DNA of 64,000 bases, from contig CP154957.1 in NCBI GenBank assembly GCA_039621445.1, forward strand, positions 41,814,011 through 41,878,010. Direction: 5' to 3'. Positions 1 to 9,788 of the stretch are shown one piece after another (the stretch's first letter is position 1; each line of letters begins with the position of its first letter). This DNA comes from Euglena gracilis. Its lineage: Eukaryota > Euglenida > Euglenophyceae > Euglenales. Under the pieces are notes generated by a model. That model was given only the letters and a program-made list of their open reading frames with translations. It was not told where the DNA came from and searched no databases. Both the position numbers and the translations under genes were made by a program.

Positions 1-33
1 CCGTCACCTGAAACAAAACCGGTACAAGGAGTT

Positions 34-1708
34 TTGACTGCACAGTCAACATCTACGCCGCCTGCCGCATCAGCAGCAGGTTTAAACCAACCTGTACCTA
101 TACAAAGAACAGCACCCCCTGCTCAAGCCGCGCAGTCGGCACGTGCAAAAGCACCAGCACAATCTACAATTCCTGCTCGAGCACCTCCTCTCACAACACC
201 TTCACAACTGGCTTCGGCTGGACAGACACAACCACCTGTTGAACCGAGACAACCTTTCTCGGGTCAACCCAGGTTTGAGTCGACAGCACAACGCGCCACC
301 TACAAGGAAGCTCTACAACATTTGACGGCACCAGCAAAACAATACAACGTTGATGCGCGCAAACGTCCGCGTGGACCGGAGTTTGCAACACCGCCACAAA
401 CACATCCAACGCCAGACACACAACGTCGTCGTCTGGACGACGCCCCACAAAACGCGGAGGCGCAACGTGATCGTCAGGACAATGATGACCTGCCGATCCC
501 GTCCAACGTTCAGCGATCCTTACAAGAAATCTATCACCAAATGCGACCAGACAAGCCCTCTGATGACATCGCTGGACACTACACCGCAGGTGTAACTGTT
601 ACAATGTGGAGAAAAACACGAGCATACCGAAAAGACGGTGCCTTCCGTTGGAACGAACAAGAGCGCGGAGTCGCAAAAAGACAGAAAGGCCAGAAAGGCA
701 AAGGAAAGAGCGAAGGCTCACAACCGGGTTACGACCTGGACGGACAATTTATGATTGACCATCTGTTCTGGATCTCAGACGGATGTGATACAATTATGCA
801 CAAGTACTATGAGGAACAACACCCTTGGGTTGTTGCTCCTGAAGTACATCACAACATGGTCAAACTCTATAATGAAAAAGCCTGTGGCTTTTTCTTCGAC
901 GGTACAATTTCCTGTTACGAAAGCCAGGATGGCATCGACAATTTGCCGGGTTTCTGGCAGTTACTTTTCTGGCACGGATTTCATTGCATGAACTTCCTTT
1001 CATTTTCAATGCCCGCCAGCAAAGCGCACTACTTGCCACATCCAAAGCTACAATACGGATGGGAATCGTCCCTTGACGTACTGAAGACAATGTTCGACAA
1101 TATACGCGCAATCGGACCACAAGGCATACAATGGGAAGAATTCCCACTTCCAAAGGATATGCAATTGGTGACACACGAAATGTTCTGTTACAACTACCAA
1201 ACTTTCCTCAACGAACACTACGGCCCCCACTTCCAAGTGGTCGGAATCGACCTGACATACCCACAAAAATTCGTGCTTTGGTGCACCGACTGCCACCACA
1301 AGTTCCCCGTGGACTTCTGGGGCTTTGGTGTGCGCGGTCGGACAACCGACCGCCCAAACGCACAAAGGGCGCAGCCCCACCAACGCGAATGGGCGGAGGC
1401 CCAACAACCACGAAGACTACTTGGACACATCGGCCACAATCCCCTCGAAGTCAGGGAAATCGGATACGCCAGACGAAACCACCGACAAATGCTTCTGCAT
1501 ATGCAGACGTTCCAATGGAGAGCATGGGTGTCCTATGCTCTGGAAATCTACAATTTATTCAACCCAAAACAACAACTCCCACAAGAATACCTCCCTCTTC
1601 GACCTGAATGGACGAGGACGTAAAACGGAAGTACATCAAACGCCTGTTTGGCGAAACCCTCCGAAGAGAGGACTTTACTCCATTTTTCAAGTGCAAACGT
1701 ACAAATAA
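34..1708 (+). pseudogene. Unrecognised ORF1 of a multi-ORF element, copy 1 (left end open)
   Basis: Open reading frame from the window edge; the first codon is TTG, so this is not a real start and the N-terminus lies outside. Residues 1-170 are Pro/Ala/Gln/Thr-rich with an NLS-like basic motif (RKRPRG). Residues 170-430 are a folded-looking region rich in Trp, Phe, His and Cys, ending in a CxxCHHKF zinc-binding-like motif. Near base 1325 the protein-like signal leaves frame 1 (which runs to a stop at 1623) and continues in frame 2 to 1708, so a frameshift is likely. I do not recognise the family. Bases about 288-516 recur, diverged, at 44935-45157, showing that this is a dispersed element. 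Two further unknown ORFs follow on the same strand. Confidence 0.5.
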
Positions 1709-1940
1709 GGATGGGTTGGCCATCCCAATACTGGACTGACTTCCACGCGGATCGGGAGGAAACAAATTTGTCGGATGGCAAAACTTCCGTCTGTGACCAC
1801 GAATAAAACTCCCTGAACCTCAGCCGGCGGAGTCCGAAGCAGCGCAGTCTGCAGTTGAACAATCTCCAGCGGCTGCATCATCTACAACGTCAACAGCCTA
1901 AGCAGCAGCGAAGCCTGCAAGAAAACGTTCGGAAGAACGT

Positions 1941-3137
1941 TTGCCACAACCTCCACCTACACCTACCATGTCTGTAAAACACACACCCGTACACTCTTCA
2001 GACTCTTCGTCCGTTTCCTCTGCTCGGTCATCCAGCGATGAGGAAATGGAAGAAGGGACAGACAATAAACACAGTACACGCTCCGTCTCCTCCGAATCCG
2101 TGGAGTCTGAACCCGACGATGCCGGCGTACAACATGCTCTAAGGGCCGAAGTGCCAGCTACGACTCCTGCTCAAACACGACCACAAACACCATTGCCAGA
2201 CGCGGAACCTGACGCGCCTGCAGAATTTAATTTGGCCGAAGTGCCTGCAGACTCCACAACGGCCGCAGCGCCTTCGGCAAACGTGGTTCCTCCTACTCCC
2301 GCATATGCGGAACCTGGACAGGAAGTAACTGATGCTGAGATAATCGCTTTTCGCGAACTAATCACAAGACAACAACGGGAAGGTATCGACATATACCAAG
2401 ACCCAGACGACTTTATACTCATACTACCACAAGTCGGACGCGCTGCAGAACGCGTCCTCGGAAGCGTCCGAAGTGGCGTAGCCTCGATGGTTGCAATTGT
2501 GCGATCGAGGTCTTCCTCTTCCACGCGAAGTCCCCGTGACACGGGACTTTGCGAACAACCCATACACAAAGCTCCGGCTTCAGCCCCAGCATTGGCAGCA
2601 GACGCGGCCAGTTCTGCCCCTGATGTCCAAACACCCGAAGTGGTGACGGCTCCTGACGTACCACCTACCACCACACCAACGGTCAAACCTGCTCCAAAGT
2701 CGCCTGCAGAACGCCCCCTTCCGCCACAGCGGAAAAAGAAAGGCGGTAAGCCTAAGGCTAAACCACAACCTGCAGAACCGTGCAAACCTGCTGAACGACA
2801 CAACGAACCAAAACCACCTCCACCTGGGAGTGGTAGCAAATCAGTAAAGCGGGCGAAGACCACAGCTGTCACCACACCAGCACCAACATATACCGAAATG
2901 GCCGGGAAAAGCCGGGTCACTTCTACCCTCCGAGGTAGAACCCGACAAGATACAACGTCTGAGACCTCGCAAGAGCAAAACATGCCGGTTGACGATAATG
3001 CCACCCTTTGGCAAGAAGACATTATATCCAACCTGCCGAGCGTCGAAGAACGCATTGCCATGATACAATCAGCCCGCGAACGCGGAATTTTGTTGAACGA
3101 GTGGACTGAACCACTGTTTTTCAACGAACAGAAGTAA
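1941..3137 (+). CDS. Unrecognised Pro/Thr/Ala/Ser-rich protein (ORF2 of the same element)
   Basis: A 398-codon frame; the first ATG after the open start is at 1969. The composition is disordered: Ser/Glu acidic patch at the N-terminus, a long Pro/Thr/Ala middle, a basic run (RKKKGGKPKAKPQ) near residue 275, and a more ordered last 40 residues (helical, ILLNEW near the end). It lies 230 bases after ORF1 and 50 bases before ORF3 on the same strand, so the three probably belong to one unit. No catalytic motif is visible. Codon use and Pro/Ala content match ORF1. It could be a structural or nucleic-acid-binding protein, but that is a guess. The 317-codon open frame on the opposite strand is judged a shadow. 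Confidence 0.45.
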   Translation: MPQPPPTPTMSVKHTPVHSSDSSSVSSARSSSDEEMEEGTDNKHSTRSVSSESVESEPDDAGVQHALRAEVPATTPAQTRPQTPLPDAEPDAPAEFNLAEVPADSTTAAAPSANVVPPTPAYAEPGQEVTDAEIIAFRELITRQQREGIDIYQDPDDFILILPQVGRAAERVLGSVRSGVASMVAIVRSRSSSSTRSPRDTGLCEQPIHKAPASAPALAADAASSAPDVQTPEVVTAPDVPPTTTPTVKPAPKSPAERPLPPQRKKKGGKPKAKPQPAEPCKPAERHNEPKPPPPGSGSKSVKRAKTTAVTTPAPTYTEMAGKSRVTSTLRGRTRQDTTSETSQEQNMPVDDNATLWQEDIISNLPSVEERIAMIQSARERGILLNEWTEPLFFNEQK

Positions 3138-3188
3138 AACTACTATGTTCGCCATAGTTGACGATTCTACAATGCCAGATCACCAAGA

Positions 3189-4210
3189 GTGTTTGCGCAA
3201 TACCTTGAGGAAACATTCCGGTTTGACAATAGGCCGAATGTCCAAACAACTTGTCTCTGTACTGTTTGTCACAACATTCGTAACAGCATGCCAGCTGTGC
3301 ATGTCTGTTATGTCGACAACAAACGAAACACTTTTCACAACAATGAGTTCGTTCCAAATACAGCCGCTTTGATTTGCGGTGATTGCATCCTTGCCTGGAG
3401 AAAACTGAACAACTTCCGGTGGTCGGAAGAGGACAGAGACCGTGACGTACCAGTTTTCTGTGTCAACTGCCTACGGGCAGACATATGGTTGCCCGCAGGC
3501 GGCGGAAATCTCAACATCGTACCCGGAAGCGAGGACGTTCTGGAAGATTTCCTGAATTTCTACAAAACAAAACCACAGTGTACCAACACAAAACCTTCAA
3601 GAAAGCTGAGGCTTTTGACCGCGGCGGAATCGCCTTTGACTTCCAAACTGCTTCCAGCGGAATCAGACTTGCTGTGGAAGGTACAAAAGGGCGATTGCCC
3701 TTACTCCTCAATGATTACGACTGGAAACGAGTCATTTACCCACTCTTTACCAAGCCTTCAACGGTTTCTGAAACCACACAACGATGGTTATTGCCTGACT
3801 ATCCACCTGAACGACATCGTTACGAACGTTATTCCGAATGGGTTGTTACCATTCTGAAACCACACATAACCCGCTGTTCCTGTGCATCCCGCGCGCACAA
3901 CGTTGATTTCAACGCTTTGCCTGGGATGCCACCACAGGTACCAGCAAACCATCCAAAATGGAACTATTACATATGGCCTGCAACTTTTCCGAGAGTTTTC
4001 TGGGAAATGTTGCAGATTTACCTCCACAAGCGAGCTGAAACGCTCAAAACCGAACTCCCCAAGGAAATCCAAGAAGTCCAAAGTTATGTTATCCCACAGA
4101 TCAACATGGAGGATCCTGACAAGGATACCCTAGACTTACGTCCAACTGAAATGACCTTGGTACAAGACCCACACATGGGTGAGTATTTCAAGGAAACCCA
4201 CAAACGTTGA
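3189..4210 (+). pseudogene. Unrecognised Cys-pair protein (ORF3), frameshifted
   Basis: Two overlapping frames share one protein signal. Frame 3189-3857 carries three CxxC pairs (CTVC, CGDC, CVNC) spaced over about 90 residues, as in treble-clef or zinc-ribbon proteins. Sense then moves to frame 3485-4210, which continues with an ordered Trp/Pro/Tyr-rich region to the stop at 4210. The change of frame is near base 3590, so the copy is broken. An alternative start frame at 3145 is also open briefly. I do not recognise the protein. Zinc binding is inferred only from the Cys pairs. It is the last ORF of the unknown element. Confidence 0.4.
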
Positions 4211-4899
4211 GGGTTTCCTGCCTCGTACAATCAGCTACGGCTGAAATGGGCGTAGTCCCACATAATGAGCGAAGTCTCGAGCGTGAATACGAACTTCATC
4301 ATCGCGTTCAAAACCGGAAGGGCCTTAAGTTTGGTGGATAACACGTTGATCGCGAGGATTCAAGCCGCAGCCAGATTGTAAGTCGTAGCCCATTGTATCT
4401 GGTACACAGTGCCATGGCAGAATGGCTGCCTGGTACACATCCCCCTCCCAGGGCTCTGCCCGATTTCCCTTCTGGATCAGGCCAGTCGGGATGCCAGGCA
4501 CAGTCCCAGGTTCAAGGAGACAGTTCCAGGATACCATGGTCGGGATTCCAATCACGGTTAGCGTGTTTGGAGCACAAAGCGCAAAAGAATTCTGGCGCGC
4601 ATGCTGTGCTTCGTGTGTCTTCTTACTTGACACCGTAGTGTCTTTGTGGTGGGCCGGGCTGTACACAGTGGCATGGTTAAACCATAAGACAAACAGAGAA
4701 CCTCAGAGCTAGCGAAAGCTTAGCGAAAGTAACTGGTTACTAATTCAAGGTTATTGGGTTTGGTGCTTTGCAATTCTCTTTTAGAATTCTGAGGGCGAAG
4801 TCCCATTTGAATACAATTTTTATTTCTTTCTTTTACAAAGCTCGAAAGTGCAAAAGTCACTTTCATATAGGGGACTGCGGTCCCACCAATTCTTCTGCT
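4211..4899. other. Stretch without a recognisable gene
   Basis: About 690 bases between the unknown element and LINE-1. Only short open frames occur, none with a domain signal. Bases 4393-4560 contain repeated words around CATGGCAGAATGGCTG and CCAGG. A-rich DNA around 4740-4900 probably contains the LINE-1 5' untranslated region or the edge of another element. No terminal repeat or target duplication could be placed. Confidence 0.4.
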
Positions 4900-5042
4900 T
4901 GTGTGCTTTGCATTCAAAAGTGGAAAAGGGAAGCAAGTTATATTTTTAATCCCCCCACGGGCTTTGCAGGAGGAAAGCATAAGTAGAAAAGCCGGGGTGG
5001 GACGTACACTGTCAGACTCTCTCACCCTCCTACTGGCAGCAG

Positions 5043-5900
5043 ATGGACTCGGAAGACGAAGACAATTATCCCGCCAGTGCGCGCACCTTGGAGGAAACCC
5101 CCCCGTGGACACAAACGACGAGAATACCAGGGAGGGTGAAACTACCGAAAACAGTCCGTTTCCATATCAGAAAAAGAAGGAAGGAACTCTCACGCTTCAC
5201 AGTGTGGTGCAAACGGGAACAATGTTTCCTCTTCCAAAAAAATGTACTCGCGGGCACTTCAGGGTGCGCTGTGGACTCTGCCATGACCTACTGCTCAGCA
5301 AACCAAAAACGCTTGACCAACATTATCTCGTCTGCACAACACAGTTCCAAACAGAAGCGGAGACATTTGAATCGCTTGGACGGGGGACGGCAGCCGCAGG
5401 GGGCTGTGTAGAGGAGGAACCGGGGCCTCTACTCCCTTCGGCTGGCGGGGACTACATGCTGGATGCCCCATGGCAACGAAGTGTTGTCCAAAGACTGGGC
5501 CCAGATCTGGAACCGGAAATTGACGCCTTCGCGGCAGCGCGCAACACACATTATCCTCGCTTCCGGGACGGGAGCACAGACACGCTGCAGCAGGACTGGA
5601 ATCAAAGAAATACCGTGTGGATGAACCCGCCGCGGCACTTGCTACCCCAGGTTCTCAACAAGCTCAAGACGGAAGGGTTCGTGTCCTTCTCCCATGTCCG
5701 TCCGTGCGACCAAAACTGACACATCTGCTGCTGATGGCTGAAAACGCGTTCCAATTGCCAACCAGAACACCGTTGTATCGGGCTCAAGGGAATCTCCTTT
5801 TGGATTCGCCTTCATGGTCCACATGGGCAATGAGGATACGCACAGAGCCGCAATGTTTGCACAACCCCCGGCACGAGGATCCGGATGATGCTACCGTACC
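5043..5900 (+). pseudogene. LINE-1 N-terminal module: zinc finger and Dam-like methyltransferase
   Basis: ATG at 5043 opens an acidic N-terminus (MDSEDEDNYP). Sense shifts about 5170-5250 into the frame ending at 5719, which carries a finger CGLC...H-x4-C, a 2A-like site (5378-5428) and then a Dam-like domain. The domain has EIDAFAAARN (motif-I-like acidic loop, about 5518-5547), a QDW word and the catalytic-type NPP tripeptide (about 5625). A further shift near 5680 continues the domain into the frame of 5617-5976 (LLPCPSVRP, SPSWSTWAM). The family is the phage-type N6-adenine methyltransferases, in which NPPY/W/F is motif IV. Here the residue after NPP is Arg, so activity is doubtful. The same module occurs in the Ty3 and DIRS elements of this window. 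Confidence 0.7.
5378..5428 (+). other. Degenerate 2A-like ribosome-skipping motif
   Basis: Reads GRGTAAAGGCVEEEPGP. The 2A consensus is D(V/I)ExNPGP. Here Asp is Cys and the Asn before PGP is Glu, so skipping is probably lost. The upstream GRG and the position between two modules match the better-preserved copy at 6376. Confidence 0.5.
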
Positions 5901-5909
5901 ACCGACCAC

Positions 5910-6210
5910 GCCCCACCCAAATCCCCTATGTCCGGGCTACGGATCTGCCGCCGCCCGAGGAATGGGCCGCCCTTGACTGTGCCAAGGGATCCTTCCGGCT
6001 CGTTCCGTACGCATCACACCTCTTCCTACGGCGCAAGGGGTATCTCTGGGACATTCTCCTACCGCCACCAGAACAGTGCCAGCATTGTGGCCAAAATCAC
6101 TGGCCTTGGGACTGCCACACACTAATCCGCCTGATCGGCCCGCTGCCACGTGCCCAATCAGGCTCACCTGCTTTTCGCACTACACAAGTGGGACAAGTGC
6201 AAAAACCCCT
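5910..6210 (+). pseudogene. LINE-1 CCHC zinc-knuckle segment
   Basis: In the frame 5885-6616 a compact motif CQHCGQNHWPWDC (about 6077-6115) has spacing C-x2-C-x3-H-x4-C, one residue shorter than the retroviral CCHC knuckle. It lies between the Dam-like module and the second 2A-like site and is probably a nucleic-acid-binding element of the LINE polyprotein. Frame continuity with the Dam-like module is broken, so this copy is inactive. The family-level assignment rests on Cys/His spacing only. Confidence 0.4.
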
Positions 6211-6267
6211 GGCCGGGGAAGAGGAGATCAGCTCTCTTGCGGAGACGTCCCCACGCACCCTCGGCCG
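6211..6267 (+). other. Second, decayed 2A-like motif
   Basis: Frame 1 reads GRGRGDQLSCGDVPTHPRP. The first part matches the functional-looking copy at 6376 (GRGSLLTCGDV...), but the NPGP core has decayed to HPRP. It is read in the same frame 108 nt before the conserved 2A. Confidence 0.45.
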
Positions 6268-6375
6268 GCGCAACACTCCAAAACAGTCAACACGCACACC
6301 CCACATGTCGGGCTGGAAAGGCCCGTCCGACGTAGTGCACACAAAGGCGGCTTCCGCACGAGGGGGGCAACCCGC

Positions 6376-6426
6376 GGACGGGGTAGCCTCCTCACCTGTG
6401 GGGACGTGGAGGAGAACCCCGGACCA
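6376..6426 (+). other. 2A-like ribosome-skipping peptide
   Basis: Frame 1 encodes GRGSLLTCGDVEENPGP, a perfect D-V-E-x-N-P-G-P core with the usual upstream Leu/Cys-Gly context. Known 2A peptides make the ribosome skip the Gly-Pro bond, here between the codons at 6421-6423 and 6424-6426. This would separate the N-terminal modules from the reverse transcriptase. Confidence 0.9.
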
Positions 6427-8160
6427 GCCAAGTGCCCGGCACCCGCGTCACCCCGCGGTGCACCGGCTGCAGCGGATGCCCGGGACCACGACCATCTGTT
6501 GTTGGACCTCGGCCACCCGAAACGCGACGCCGCGGTGGTCATTGACAGCGCGGGGCAGGAGTCCAATCTCTGAGGACAGACCGCGCACATCCCTGTTGTG
6601 GGCACCCCCCGTGTGACATCACCCACGTCCTGAAGCAAAAAATCCCGACCCCCATTCACATACCCTCGGCCTGCCAACAACCTGTCTTTAACACCATGGC
6701 AGATGCCATCAACACCAATGCCCACGCTCCCTCGGACGCGGCATTGTTCGGGGTGCTCTCCTTCCCAAAGCTCGTCCTTCGACCGGCGTCAAGCACTACA
6801 CCGCCCCCGGCAGCACAGCTGGAGTCCATCCTGCTGAGCCGCGCCAAACTTTTCCGCAAGGGGGATTGCGCCACCCTTCTGACGGAGGCGCTGAAGGACA
6901 CGCAGACACGACATTCAATCGTGGAAACCAGGTCGGAAAAGCGCTCCAGAACACAGCCGACCACCCTCAGTGACGCAATAACGAGACGGGTACGCACCCT
7001 CACGGCCGAAGGGGCGTCCGCGAAGGCGGTCCAGATACTGCTCACCGGGGGTGCGCACCAACCAGACGACCCGGAGGTCTGGGCTGCTCTGGAAAAGTTG
7101 CATCCTTCCGGCAGAAATGTCGACATCAACCGCCTCCCGCGACACGTTAGGCCATTCCCAGAGAACAACACCCGGAATGGGAGGACAGACTGAAGGGGGC
7201 CATCCATCGCTTCCCGCGGGGATCCGCACCGTCGGGTCTGCCGCCCAGCCACCTCCAAGACTCTCTGCGTAGACCAGGCCGAGGAGAGAAGCTGACCACA
7301 GCCCTTGCACGGCTGACTCAGGTCTGGGTTCACGGTTAGCTGCCGCCGCATCATGCTGCGGCCTGGTGCTGCGCAAACCTGACACCCCACCGCAAGAAGG
7401 ACAACGGGGTGCGGCCGGTGGCGGTTGGGGAGACCATTCGCCGCCTGGTGGGGAAGGCGATGCTCTAGACACCTGATGCGCGGTCTGAGGTCGCAATGCT
7501 CGCCCCCACACAGGGCGGGGTAGGGGTACGAAATGCGGCCGAAGCCGTCGCCCTGGGCGTGCAACACCTCGCTATCCGGCTGGTGGAGACCACGCCCTGG
7601 GTATCCCTCCAGGTGGACTACTGCAACGCGTTCAACACAGTTGACCGAGGAGCGATCCTCACAGAGGCTGAGGCACGCACCCCCAGCCTTTTCAATATCC
7701 TAATGTTCGCATACAGTGGACCCGTTCCCCTATTTTGTGGCGGCCGCTCCATCCTATCACAGAGGGGGACACACCAAGGCTGCCCTCTGGGCCCCATCGG
7801 GTCTGCCCTGGCACTGCAGCGCCTGCTGGAGCAGATTACGAGGGACGGCCAGCTACTGTGCAACAGCTGGTACCTGGACGACGGCCTCCTGGTCGGGACC
7901 CTGGAGAGGATTGAACACTGCCTACGTTTCCTGCTGCAAGAGTCCCACCGCGTAGGTCTCGGCCTCAACCTGCAAAAATGCGTCATGTGGGCCCCGGGAG
8001 CAAGGAATACACCCAGCTGTGACAGAATGCAAGTTGTCCCTTGGACACCAGGGGAGGATATCACCGTCCTTGTTGTCCAACTGGACCACCCTGCATCCTC
8101 GGACACTACCAAGACAGCGTGGTAAGACGCCGCCACCAAGACCATTGAGAAGGCTGCGTC
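6427..8160 (+). pseudogene. LINE-1 reverse transcriptase, N-terminal and catalytic part
   Basis: After the 2A the sense continues through frame 6696-7193 (pre-RT region, from about MADAINTNAH) and, after at least one shift between 7194 and 7495, frame 7496-8125. That frame carries the RT signature: LQVDYCNAFN (first catalytic Asp, about 7611), a THQGCPLGP word typical of LINE RTs, and the active site WYLDDG (about 7869-7885). The frame is open to 8125, after which DAATKTIEKAAS is read to the Ty3-1 insertion point. The RT resumes at 21968. Frameshifts and an interruption make it a pseudogene. Its nearest relative here is LINE-2 (25216-27612). Confidence 0.85.
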
Positions 8161-8830
8161 TGTGCGCGGTCCGAGGGTGCCCGCCCCAAGGAGGGGTCCC
8201 AAGGGGGCCCAAAGGGGCCACGAAGGGCCGCGAGGGGGCTCCAAGGTCCCCAAGGGCCTTTTGAGGCCCCACTGGCCCCCAAGGGGGCCCCACAGTCCAT
8301 TTTGACCAAGCCAAGGGAAGGTAAAGGAGGGGGCAGTTGGAGGGGGCCAACAGGCAACCCCCAAGGGGATGCGCAAGCCCTGCTGGGCTTTGCGCAAGCA
8401 TGCGCACCCCCTTGGTGGGCGCTTGGGATGGCGCAATTCATTAAGAATTGCGCAGAGTATACCAAGTAGCCCCCCCCCAGCTGTAGCCCCCCTCCAATTG
8501 CACATTTTCTGCGCAGGGCTCTGTTTACACTCTGTTCACATATTGTTTGGCATTCAATTGTGTTTTGCATTTGGCAATCAACAAACAATCAAACAAGTTC
8601 AAGCAAACAAGTCCAAGGCATTGACCAGATTATTCAATCAAGTTCAATTGAGTGGACCTCCAAAGTATGTCATTTTCAACGTCACCATCTTCACCAACAC
8701 CCACCCCTACCCCACTTTTTCACCAAGGGGAAAACCCTGTGGGCCCGACGGGCTCAAACTTAAACGATCCTACGCGGGTTGCGCCGCCAGGGGTCCCTTC
8801 ACAGGGACCTCAGGAGGGGCAACCCCTACA
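8161..8830 (+). repeat. Ty3-1 5' LTR
   Basis: 670 bp, starts TGTGCGCGG and ends CCCCTACA. Its first 130 bases are rich in CCAAGGGGGCCC-type words. It contains a perfect 9-bp inverted repeat at 8431-8453 and the first in-frame ATG (8667) of the gag-region ORF. The matching copy is 21299-21967. Confidence 0.97.
8431..8453. promoter_or_regulatory. Palindrome in the LTR (possible promoter element)
   Basis: GCGCAATTC-ATTAA-GAATTGCGC, a perfect 9-bp stem with 5-base loop, followed by a TATA-like AGTATACC. It is identical in the 3' LTR (21569-21591). A role in transcription start or a protein-binding site is inferred from position only. Confidence 0.35.
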
Positions 8831-9788
8831 TGGTAGCAGAGGGGGGTTTGAGCCCTCTGGGCTCACATTATGTGAGCCTGGGGATCTCCCAGATTACCAG
8901 GAGGATGAAGAGGACAACACCAGCCACAGCCATGACAGCCCCAGCCATTACAGCCAGGGCCAGCAGCTCCTGGCCATTGCCGGGCATGCCCAGCCGGACC
9001 CCCAGCAACCAGAACCATCTGGGTCCGGCATGGCATTGCCCAGCAGCCTGGGACTGCTCTCCGGCATGCCCAGCTTGGTCGTGCCAGGGTTTGTGCATGA
9101 CATGACCAGGCAGGTCATGTGGCAATTTGCAATGCGAGGGAAGATCAAAGAAGAAGAGGAAGAACCAGCAGAAGAAGAAGACGAAGAAGAATTTGCAAGC
9201 CATGCCCAGCCCCTTCTATTGGAGGCGGGGCCCTGGCAGAACCCTGGGGATGCCGGGCCGGCACATGCGCCAGTGGGCCATGTCGGGTCTGGGCATTTCC
9301 CAGCCGGACCTGACCATTGCTCGCTGGTGCGTGCCGGTCCCGGGCATGATGGGCCCCAAGGACATGCCCCAGACCCAGCCACCCAGTGGCAGCTGCAGGA
9401 GCTGCCCCCAGCAGGGGATTTGATGGAGGACGAGGACCAGACAGCCCAGGGGGGGTTGGTGCCAGAACAGAGCCCGAAGGGGAGGCACCCCCCGCACCCC
9501 CCCCAGAGGCTGTGGGAGGAGGCGGAAGCACAGGCCGCTGCCTCGGTGGTTCTGGGGCAGGAGATCCAGCGGTTGGACGGTTGGGTTGGCGACCTGCAAA
9601 GTCGGCTTGCTGAAGCGGGGGCCACCACAGCTGCTTCAGTTAGCCGCCTGGAGCAGTTGGTGTCCCTGCAGTTTCAGCGGGTCACGGAAAACTTTCAAGG
9701 AGTGGTGGAGCAAATGGAAAGGACCCAGGCTGGGCTAGCGTCCCAGCTCGCCGAAAACTTTCAGAAACTGCAGGATAAACAAATGTGA
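8667..9788 (+). CDS. Ty3-1 gag-region protein A (starts inside the LTR)
   Basis: The first ATG of this frame is at 8667, within the 5' LTR, and the frame crosses the primer-binding site into the body. Domains: Ser/Thr/Pro-rich N-terminus, Gln/Pro/Gly-rich middle with an acidic run (EEEEEPAEEEDEEEF) near residue 160, and a C-terminal coiled coil (about residues 285-373). The stop TGA at 9786 overlaps the start of the next open frame (ATGTGACC), which continues the coiled coil one base back. The two were probably one Gag, joined by frameshifting or separated by an indel. No known capsid motif is visible here. Confidence 0.6.
   Translation: MSFSTSPSSPTPTPTPLFHQGENPVGPTGSNLNDPTRVAPPGVPSQGPQEGQPLHGSRGGFEPSGLTLCEPGDLPDYQEDEEDNTSHSHDSPSHYSQGQQLLAIAGHAQPDPQQPEPSGSGMALPSSLGLLSGMPSLVVPGFVHDMTRQVMWQFAMRGKIKEEEEEPAEEEDEEEFASHAQPLLLEAGPWQNPGDAGPAHAPVGHVGSGHFPAGPDHCSLVRAGPGHDGPQGHAPDPATQWQLQELPPAGDLMEDEDQTAQGGLVPEQSPKGRHPPHPPQRLWEEAEAQAAASVVLGQEIQRLDGWVGDLQSRLAEAGATTAASVSRLEQLVSLQFQRVTENFQGVVEQMERTQAGLASQLAENFQKLQDKQM
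8831..8848 (+). other. Ty3-1 primer-binding site
   Basis: The sequence immediately after the LTR begins TGGTAGCAGAGG, close to the TGGTATCAGAG complement of the initiator-tRNA-Met 3' end used by many Ty3 elements. Zero spacing from the LTR is as expected. Confidence 0.75.

Larger units (their letters stand above)
4900..8160 (+). mobile_element. LINE-1 (non-LTR retrotransposon), 5' portion
   Basis: A LINE polyprotein in three or more frames. Order: acidic N-terminus, C2H2-type finger, a 2A-like site, Dam-like methyltransferase module, CCHC knuckle, second and third 2A-like sites, reverse transcriptase. It stops in mid-ORF at 8160, where the Ty3-1 LTR begins, and resumes at 21968. Deleting Ty3-1 and one CGTC copy joins ...KAAS to TITS... 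in frame. The decayed frames say this copy is dead. The 5' limit is approximate because no target duplication was found. Confidence 0.8.

Noticed and set aside
2171-3124. 317-codon minus-strand ORF
   Set aside because: It mirrors the Pro/Thr/Ala-rich plus-strand ORF2. Such codon bias keeps the opposite strand open, and it has no domain.
4393-4712. Overlapping 80-110 codon frames before LINE-1
   Set aside because: Open in several frames on both strands over the same repeated CATGGCAG/CCAGG words; no protein signal.
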